Of a DNA stretch of 28,115 nucleotides, positions 1 to 6,900 are shown piece after piece (within the stretch, counting starts at the first letter, position 1; each line of letters starts with the position of its first letter). A model generated the notes under the pieces. That model was not told the origin of the DNA. It ran no database searches and saw nothing but the letters and a program-made list of their open reading frames with translations. Origin of the DNA: a virus. The translations under genes were made by a program, and so were the position numbers. Where the stretch lies: positions 1-28,115 of the IMG/VR virus record IMGVR_UViG_3300035698_005765. The stretch is one strand, 5' to 3'.

Positions 1-381
1 GTGATTGAATCCACCCTCGTTCCAGGCCTCAAGGTAGTCCCTACCTTCCACCCTGCAACCTTCATCCCACCTAAGTTTAATTTCCTAAACAAACCTTTAA
101 TATGTGAAGACTTAATGAGGCTAGTCATGAATCAGAATTCAAAGAGATCAGAAGAATTGAGCGCACTATTATTATTAAGCCAACATTTCAAGAATCAATT
201 AACACTCTTAATTATTGCTACGAAGTCGGACTCAGAGGATCTACAGTTGATATTGACATTGAGGTCATTAATGGAGAAGTCGATTGCATCGCTTTTGCAT
301 GGAATCCTACACATGCCATCTGCATCCCCTTCCGAGATCACCAAGGAGACTACTTTACAGTCGAACAAGAATATGAAATAA
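1..381 (+). CDS. C-terminal piece of a uracil-DNA-glycosylase-like domain (partial; should be fused to the polymerase)
   Basis: The gene is cut by the left edge of the window, so the GTG at base 1 is probably an internal Val codon. The first 40 or so residues contain KVVPTFHPATF; the HPA tripeptide (bases 49-57) preceded by a hydrophobic strand is the C-terminal active-site loop of the uracil-DNA glycosylase superfamily, which removes uracil from DNA. After about base 120 the frame stays open to a TAA at 379-381, but the encoded residues look like non-coding shadow, whereas frame 3 over the same bases encodes a canonical exonuclease domain. The natural product is therefore most likely a UDG-exonuclease-polymerase fusion, with one base lost (or a -1 shift) near bases 107-121. 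UDG-like domains at the N terminus of family A polymerases are known in some phages. The TAA overlaps the ATG at 381, which makes this look deceptively like two coupled genes. Confidence 0.5.
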   Translation: MIESTLVPGLKVVPTFHPATFIPPKFNFLNKPLICEDLMRLVMNQNSKRSEELSALLLLSQHFKNQLTLLIIATKSDSEDLQLILTLRSLMEKSIASLLHGILHMPSASPSEITKETTLQSNKNMK

Positions 382-2114
382 TGCTTCTTATTGCTAAGAT
401 CATACAAGAAAGGAGGATAGGGAAACGTGGAGCTAATTTTATATTCGATACTCAATTTATTCTTCACAAATATGGCATTGTACCTCGTGGAGAGCTACAC
501 TGTACACAGATCGCCCAAAAGATTATGCTCCCAGATTTCAAGGCAGGCCTTGACTTCGTTGCTACCTCTCACACTGATATTCCTTACTATAAACAAGACG
601 GTAAGCAATGGATAAAGATGGGTGCTGGCACTTGGGAGAACTGGTGGAACTACAACGGATTAGACTCTATTGCCACTGCAGCTGCACACCCGAGACAGAT
701 CGAAGGTCTAATCAAACAAGGAAACCTAAACACCTACAACCGTCAACGTAAACTAATTAAGCCTCTTATCTACATGGCAGAGCGTGGGATTAAGATTGAT
801 GTTGAAGGTATGATAAAATGTAAGGATGAAGAGAAGGCTAAGCTTGACATTCTTATCAAAGCACTCCATAAGAAAGTCGGCTACGAGATCAATCAAGACT
901 CACCACAACAACTAATGCACTACTTCTACGATGAACTACACATTAAACCTTACAAGAAAAAGAACAACAAAGGCCAATGGGTTAAGACCTCAGACGTAGA
1001 CGCACTTAAACGTATAGCAAGACGTAACTATCCTGCTGCTCAGATCATGCTTGATATTCGTGGTTTGAGTAAGCGTATATCAACTTACTTAAATATCAGA
1101 AAGGTAGAACAAGATGGAAGATACAGGAGTAGCTATAAACCTGTCGGAGCGGAAACTGGTAGGCTTAGCAGTGGAAAAACTATATTCGGTACTGGAGGAA
1201 ATCAACAAAACTGGCCGCACGACCTACTTAGATTCTTTCTCTTTGACGAGGGATACATCGGGTATTCCTTCGATCTCAGTCAGATTGAGAATAGAATTGT
1301 CGCCTACGTTGGTGGAGTCATATCTCAAATAGAGGCCTTTGAGACTGAAGTAGATTTACATAGGCTTACTGCTTCAGTCATTATAGGCAAACCTTATAAT
1401 GAAATATCCTCTGAAGACGGCTCCTCACCTCTTGGCGATGGTCGCCAGTCCGAACGCTTCTGGGGTAAGAAAGGCAACCATGCCATCAACTACGATGTTG
1501 GCTATAAAACCTTCGCACTCAAGAACGAAATGCCTGAAGGCGAAGCCAAGCATGTAATTGAACTAGTCCACCGAGGCTATCCACAGATTAGAGGTAGTTA
1601 CCACTTAACCATCCAACAGATGCTTAAGAAAAATAGAATAATTAAAAACCTCTTCGGTCGTAGACGTCTATTCCTAGGTCCTATCATTCCTTCCTATCCT
1701 AACGTATCCAAAGGCGCTTGTGAGTCTACCTACCGTGATGCTTATGCTCAACTCCCACAATCTACTACCGCTGACAAGATTAACGAACAAGGAGTTGAAT
1801 ATATCTATTACAATCAAGACCTATTTGCACCTATTGAATTACTAACTCAGATTCATGATTCAGTTGTGTTTCAAATTCCTTTATCAGTTCCTTGGGGAGA
1901 GCATGCTAAGATGTTACTACTAATCAAACAGTCATTAGAACAACCTTTATACTGGCATGAGACTGAAATTAAAACTCCAGCTGATCTATCAATAGGCTAT
2001 AATATGAATAAAGATGACATGATAGAACTAAAAAGCAAAGACATTCCTACCAGTCAAAGTCAACTTGCAATTAAATTAGAGGAGGTCTATAGTAAACTAT
2101 TAAATAGGAGATAA
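108..2114 (+). CDS. Family A (Pol I-like) DNA polymerase with 3'-5' proofreading exonuclease, 5' end frameshifted
   Basis: This is the replicative DNA polymerase of the phage. Counting from base 108, just after a TGA at 105-107, the frame encodes exonuclease motif I (DIE, D50/E52, bases 255-263), motif II (N110 and D114 in GANFIFD) and motif III (Y182...D186 in YNGLD). Polymerase motif A follows as FDLSQIE (D389, E394), then a motif B-like KKGNHAINY (454-462) and motif C IHDS (H583, D584). The frame has no ATG, GTG or TTG between 108 and 381. The ATG at 381 lies inside the exonuclease domain, after motif I, so a start there would give a protein without exonuclease motif I. The real N terminus must come from the upstream UDG frame. 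Motif C carries HDS where HDE is usual, and a His (H458) aligns with the O-helix Lys of E. coli Pol I. The stop TAA is followed two bases later by the next start codon. Family identity is firm; the state of the 5' end is not. Confidence 0.88.
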   Translation, partial: RLNEASHESEFKEIRRIERTIIIKPTFQESINTLNYCYEVGLRGSTVDIDIEVINGEVDCIAFAWNPTHAICIPFRDHQGDYFTVEQEYEIMLLIAKIIQERRIGKRGANFIFDTQFILHKYGIVPRGELHCTQIAQKIMLPDFKAGLDFVATSHTDIPYYKQDGKQWIKMGAGTWENWWNYNGLDSIATAAAHPRQIEGLIKQGNLNTYNRQRKLIKPLIYMAERGIKIDVEGMIKCKDEEKAKLDILIKALHKKVGYEINQDSPQQLMHYFYDELHIKPYKKKNNKGQWVKTSDVDALKRIARRNYPAAQIMLDIRGLSKRISTYLNIRKVEQDGRYRSSYKPVGAETGRLSSGKTIFGTGGNQQNWPHDLLRFFLFDEGYIGYSFDLSQIENRIVAYVGGVISQIEAFETEVDLHRLTASVIIGKPYNEISSEDGSSPLGDGRQSERFWGKKGNHAINYDVGYKTFALKNEMPEGEAKHVIELVHRGYPQIRGSYHLTIQQMLKKNRIIKNLFGRRRLFLGPIIPSYPNVSKGACESTYRDAYAQLPQSTTADKINEQGVEYIYYNQDLFAPIELLTQIHDSVVFQIPLSVPWGEHAKMLLLIKQSLEQPLYWHETEIKTPADLSIGYNMNKDDMIELKSKDIPTSQSQLAIKLEEVYSKLLNRR

Positions 2115-2116
2115 AA

Positions 2117-2422
2117 ATGAAGAGATTTATTATAGTAGTTCTGGTTTTATTAGTAAGTGTATTATTCTATGGGTTTAAGTATACATCTCCAGAGACAGGG
2201 CAAAGAATTAATATATCTGGTGAAGATCATTCATGGTCATATTCTAGAGATGAAGTACATAAGATTATGGAAGATTATGTACGTAAAACTCAAGAGCTGA
2301 AAAAAGATATAAAGTTAAATTTCTCTATAAGGACAAACTCCTATTGTAGAGTTGAATATATTACTATATCATACAAACCACTATTTACAGTTAAAGAAGA
2401 AGGAACTCCATTTATTAAATAA
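2117..2422 (+). CDS. Small protein with N-terminal signal-anchor/signal peptide, unknown function
   Basis: A 101-residue protein that begins with a Lys-Arg pair followed by about 15 strongly hydrophobic residues (roughly 4-20), typical of a membrane anchor or Sec signal peptide. The rest is hydrophilic and probably lies outside the cytoplasm. The start is supported by AGGAG at 2106-2110, inside the end of the polymerase gene, and by a two-base gap to the polymerase stop, which suggests translational coupling. I recognise no domain. Its place between two replication genes gives no clear hint; small membrane proteins in phage early regions are often host-takeover or superinfection-exclusion factors, but that is inference only. 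Confidence 0.6.
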   Translation: MKRFIIVVLVLLVSVLFYGFKYTSPETGQRINISGEDHSWSYSRDEVHKIMEDYVRKTQELKKDIKLNFSIRTNSYCRVEYITISYKPLFTVKEEGTPFIK

Positions 2423-2449
2423 TGATTAAGTTAGAGACTGTTTACACCA

Positions 2450-2461
2450 AATTGTACAATT
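2450..2461 (+). other. Perfect 12-bp palindrome AATTGTACAATT in the 77-bp gap before the ATPase gene
   Basis: The gap between 2422 and 2500 holds this perfect 12-bp palindrome. It could be an operator or simply AT-rich chance. No convincing sigma70 promoter is visible next to it: a TTTACA-like hexamer lies just upstream, but no good -10 follows. It differs from the 27-29-bp palindrome family of the - strand block. Confidence 0.25.
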
Positions 2462-2499
2462 AAGAAAACTGGAAAAAATTGAAAGGCTGTAATTAAACT

Positions 2500-3729
2500 A
2501 TGCCTCGACTGACAAGGAAGTTACCCAACTGGATATCTGCGTTCATGCTCTACACTGAAAACACTGAGCCTCCTATCTTATTTAGAAAATGGTCTGCTAT
2601 CTCTGCCATTGCAAGTGCACTTCAAAGAAAGGTCAGGGTAAACTGGGGATCTAATTTAATATTCTATCCTAACTTATACATAGTCCTAGTAGGCCCAACT
2701 GCCACTGGCAAAGGTACTGCTATGAACCCTGCACTTAGTATCCTTAGTGAAATACCAGTCATTCGTATGAGTGCTCAAGCCACTTCACTCCAAGCACTAA
2801 TTCGTAGGCTTAAGGAAACTAACCTAACTGACATAGATATGGAGACAGGTGAACAACAGTATCATAGTTCTATGACTATCTTCTCCAAGGAATTTACTGT
2901 CTTCCTAGGCTATCATAATAAAGAACTAATGGCTTCACTCTGTGACTGGTTTGACTGTGATAATAGATGGGTGTATGAAACTATCTCACGGAAGAAGGAG
3001 GAGATCATAGGTGTTTGGGTTAACTTACTTGGTGGCACTACACCTGACTTAATTCAAAGTTCCTTACCTATTGAGTCAATAGGTGGTGGACTTACCGGCC
3101 GAATCATCTTCATATATGAAGAGAAGAAGGCAAAGTTAGTTGTCTTACCTACTCAAACTTCACATGAGTCTGATCTACGAAACTTCTTAATCCATGACTT
3201 AGAAAAAATCTCTATGCTATCAGGAGGTTTCAAATGGACTGAGGACTTTGCATCTGCCTGGTCTGACTGGTGCTATCACGCTGAAGACAACCCACCATTC
3301 TACGACCCAAAGTTCGATGGATATATTGGAAGACGTAGATCTCACGTCATGAAACTATCAATGATAGTAAGTGCCTCACATGGAAAACATGACCTAGTGC
3401 TAAGCAAAGATGACCTGGACGAAGCTATTGCACTGGCGGAGGAAGCTGAAGTTAAAATGGGCCTAGTATTTAGAGGCGTAGGCAAGAGTGACATTGCAAG
3501 TTCAATGAATAAAGCTATTGCATTTATGAAGAACTCAAAGACAACTGACATTCCTTTCTATCAGTTTGCTAGGTACTTTAGTAACGACATGGATAAGTTA
3601 ACAATGGATAGAGTGTTAGATACTCTTGAGTCAATGAAGATGGTACAGGTAATGAGTAAACCTGGAACAGATAATATGATTAAGGTGTTAGATTTAGAAG
3701 GGAAAAATGAAAAGAAGATCATTCCTTAA
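2500..3729 (+). CDS. DUF3987-like P-loop ATPase, probable replicative helicase/primase component
   Basis: A 409-residue protein with a clear Walker A motif, GPTATGKGT, at residues 65-73 after a hydrophobic strand. The region around residues 130-200 (acidic SKEF strand, CDWFDC helix, then LLGGTTPDLI and a Gly-rich GGGLTGR stretch) has the layout of DUF3987-type ATPases. These are common in phages and mobile elements next to polymerases and are thought to act as replicative helicases, often with a separate or fused primase. No primase/TOPRIM domain is visible here. The start ATG at 2500 has only a weak, distant GAAAGG upstream; the first residues (PRLTRKLPNWISAF) resemble the usual start of the family. 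The last 23 bases overlap the next gene. The protein is shorter than DUF3987 fusions that include primase domains. Confidence 0.7.
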   Translation: MPRLTRKLPNWISAFMLYTENTEPPILFRKWSAISAIASALQRKVRVNWGSNLIFYPNLYIVLVGPTATGKGTAMNPALSILSEIPVIRMSAQATSLQALIRRLKETNLTDIDMETGEQQYHSSMTIFSKEFTVFLGYHNKELMASLCDWFDCDNRWVYETISRKKEEIIGVWVNLLGGTTPDLIQSSLPIESIGGGLTGRIIFIYEEKKAKLVVLPTQTSHESDLRNFLIHDLEKISMLSGGFKWTEDFASAWSDWCYHAEDNPPFYDPKFDGYIGRRRSHVMKLSMIVSASHGKHDLVLSKDDLDEAIALAEEAEVKMGLVFRGVGKSDIASSMNKAIAFMKNSKTTDIPFYQFARYFSNDMDKLTMDRVLDTLESMKMVQVMSKPGTDNMIKVLDLEGKNEKKIIP

Positions 3730-3973
3730 AGCAATATGTTTGACTGTAGCTTCATTAGCTATCAATCCTGTATTAACTATAAAGTCAATCTCTGATGTAG
3801 GTGTAACAAATACATATAAAGAAAGTCTTCAGCAGCAAATAGACTTCTTATATAATGCTCATATAGCCAATATTAGAAAGGCTATGAACACGTTAATAAT
3901 AGATCCATATATTGTAGATATAAATGATTTAATAATAGACAATTCAAAAATTGAACAGTCTAATCCTCCATAG
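3707..3973 (+). CDS. Tat-like leader joined to a fragment resembling the phage portal protein
   Basis: An 88-residue protein. Residues 1-21 start MKRRSFLKA, which matches the twin-arginine (Tat) consensus RRxFLK, followed by a hydrophobic segment. Residues 41-75 align with residues 377-412 of the portal protein encoded at 20210-22162 on the opposite strand: 22 of 36 positions are identical with a single one-residue gap, and almost all other changes are conservative (for example DFLYNAHIANIRKA against DFLFNSHVANVRKA). The nucleotide sequences have diverged, so this is not a fresh duplication. The similarity ends about five bases before a palindromic repeat at 3936-3962. The gene overlaps the ATPase gene by 23 bases and has its own GAAGGG ribosome site, so it is probably translated. 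Its 3' end overlaps the end of the convergent 1815-aa gene by 14 bases. The function is unknown; it may be a remnant or a decoy-like exported peptide. Confidence 0.6.
   Translation: MKRRSFLKAICLTVASLAINPVLTIKSISDVGVTNTYKESLQQQIDFLYNAHIANIRKAMNTLIIDPYIVDINDLIIDNSKIEQSNPP
3936..3962. repeat. Palindromic element A (27 bp) at the convergent junction
   Basis: A dyad with arms TAGAC/GTCTA, one-base spacers and a core ATTCAAA-A-ATTGAAC. It carries the stop codon (TAG) of the - strand 1815-aa gene at its right end and lies in the last codons of the + strand portal-fragment gene. It could act as a bidirectional transcription stop, although no U-tract follows. It is one of eight related elements, listed as A to H. 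Confidence 0.65.
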
Positions 3974-6900
3974 TCTTATACACCCTAGCCCGTTCAACAG
4001 CAGACCTAAATATTTTAAGCCCCATTGTTTTGTCTGCCTTTTCCCTTTTTAATCTACCTAATATCTTACCATATCTTTTCCTCTCATTAACCGTCTCAGC
4101 TGTGTACAAGCCAACCCTAGCGTCTTCCAAATCTCTAACCGTCTCTCTCAATGACGCTGTAGCTTCAGCCTCAGCCCAGGATAGTGCGGAGGTAAATAGT
4201 GTATACGCAGGTAAGTTATTCTTCAGCGTAGCAACATAGGTATCTCTTAATGTCTCTTCATCTCCTTCTATAATAGCCTTCTTAAAATATTCCATAGATG
4301 AATATCTAGACATACCCTTTGAACTCTGCATCATTATGTCTAAAGGTTTGAACTCCATATCATCTTTCATATACCTTAAAATACTAATAGGTATTGGAGC
4401 CTTAGCAATGGTCTTGAGTATTCCTTTAGCTTTTTCAATTCCTTCCCACTTATAAATATCATCATTCTTAAACCCTGACAGAGTATGACCTGTTGCTATT
4501 TCAGATATTAACTGAGGTACGGGAGCTACCTTACCTCCAATCTTCCTAAGAGGATTCATAATCAGCTCAGGGAAATCTCTAAACTGTTTACCCCACCTCA
4601 TATATCTCTCAGTGCCATCTTCATACCTTCCCATAAACAGAAGAGTCTTCTTCCCCATAGTATTTCCAAACATAGTCTTATCCATAAATGTGTAGTCTTT
4701 GTCCTCATAATACTGAGGATTCTCTTCCATGTCTTTATTTCTATTCAATACATTTAGAAGGTTCATACCTATACCAAAATACAATCCAGCTCTTGCCCAG
4801 AACCTCCAGCCCATCTTTTGCCTTACACCCTTTGTTTCCTTATATACCTTACCAATTCCTGTAGGAGCTAATGCCTGCCTAGTCGTTGACACAGTCCAGT
4901 CAGCAGACAACAAAGACCAAGTTAACATCTGTACTTCCTTAGGAGTCATCATTAATGTATCCCAGTTCTGCCCACCGAAGGTATCATTAATAAACTGACC
5001 AATTTCTCTCTTTAATTTCTTAGTATCTACAGCATCTAGATTTGGGTCCATCTTTGCAACCATACTCTCATACCCATAAAGTTTTAATGTATCATGTAGG
5101 TATGTCCACAAAGCCTTATCCCATACAGAATTAGCACCCTTCATAAATGAAGTTAGTTTATTTGCTAAAGGTACATTACTGCTTACTCTAGCTAGATCAT
5201 TAAGATACCCTTGGATTCTATTTATAGGAATATCAGCTGTGGCACCATACTGTACTCCTCCATTTACTATAGAATCTCTTGCAATAGCTTCTTTAGTATA
5301 TATATCAAACTCTCCACGTACCATTGCATTGTATATCTTAACAGGATTAAAGTAAATATTGATAGTTTTAAGTGGTCCTATTACAGCTACACCTACCTCA
5401 AATAATGATCCATGATGGAATAGAGATAAGGTCAGCTTACCTTTCTTCAACACTCCATTAAGTGCTTCATATGCAGACACTACAGGGTGATCGAATCTTT
5501 CTTCAAATATAACCTTCAAAGGCCTAACTAAATCAGGGTGAATTCTTACCCTAGACTCCTTAACAAACTCACCCTTTTTCTTTGCCTCTCCTTTCTTTAA
5601 AGGAATACGTCTTGTCAATGCCGGATAGTTTACCTCTATCCAGTCCATAGGAGCTCCTTCACTCCGTTCAATCAGAAACAGCCCATCCTTTTTTAAGTCC
5701 AAAAGAGCCTCAATAAATTCAGTATTAGCAATAGCCCTATTTATAACTCCTGAATTAATCTTAATAATCTCAGCTACGTTAAGAGTTTTAGGCATAAATC
5801 CTCTTTCAATAGCCATCTCCATAGTTGGGATATGCCTTGGTTCAAGTGATTTAGCAAAGGTACTAAACCAGTTAGCTGCTTCCGCTTTTTTATGCTTAGG
5901 TATAACATATAAATGAGTTATGTAATCTTCTATTTGTTTAGTTGTTAAATCAGGCCATACTTTCTTTATCTCTGCCCACTGCTTATTATGGAAAACCTTA
6001 GTCTGTTTAGCTATATCATCAAGGATCTTTTTATCTTTATTTAATACCTTCTTCAAATCTGGTCTATTTAATTTTTCAGGTACTTTGGTCTTTTCAACTG
6101 CAAAGTAGGCAGCCTCTAATTGTTTTTCAGAGTATCCATATTCAAGCTTATTAACAAACTTATTTACATTATAATTTAAAAGATCAATCCTACCTCTCCT
6201 ATTTCTTACTATTTCTCTAGCCTCTTCCTTAACATTAGTGTCTGGCCTAGGTAATTTTTCAGGTAGCTTGACTTTCTTGGGTTTTTTAGATGTGGTTAGT
6301 TTGTCGTAGAGTTCTTGAATAGGTACACCGGAGTAGAGTTTAACTCCAGGGTCAGTGCCTTTGACTTCATTTATAAGACCTTCCTCAGCCATCATTTCAT
6401 CTAACGTTTCCCAGGGAGACTCACTCTTACGTTCTGACTTACTCATATCCATTCTTCGTTCAGCTATTCTAGCTTCCATCTCACCTGGGTCTTTGAGGTA
6501 TTCCTTGTGGGCATCTTTTTTAAGTATCTTATCTAATGACTTTCTAATTACATTATAGTCATGTTCACTTACTTGATATGCTAATCTTTCTACTTTATCA
6601 GTGGCAGCATGAGGAGACAATTTAGTATGCAGTCTATCATTTAACTCAATAGTTTTCTCTATTTCCTTAATTACATCTGGGTGAGAGACAAATTCCCTCA
6701 TCTCTCTAAGCATCTTACTCACTAAAATATCTTCTTGAAATGCAGGACTAGTCCCTTGAAATATAGACCTTGTATGTACATTAACTGCATGTTGAAGTTC
6801 ATGAATTAGTGTATCATTAGAAAACCCATACATACTTATATTATTATCCTTAGGACTATACGATCCTTTTCCTTTCTTACCAGGAAATATTGAGACAGAC

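Noticed and set aside
105-130. A classic programmed -1 frameshift site for the UDG-polymerase fusion
   Set aside because: No slippery heptamer of the form X-XXY-YYZ is present near the expected junction; left as a possibility only.
121-381. The 3' part of the frame 1 ORF as a real protein
   Set aside because: Its residues show no domain-like pattern, while frame 3 over the same bases has the full exonuclease motif I context.
195-467. Opposite-strand ORF over the polymerase 5' region
   Set aside because: It lies antisense to the exonuclease domain and has no ribosome site or recognisable content.
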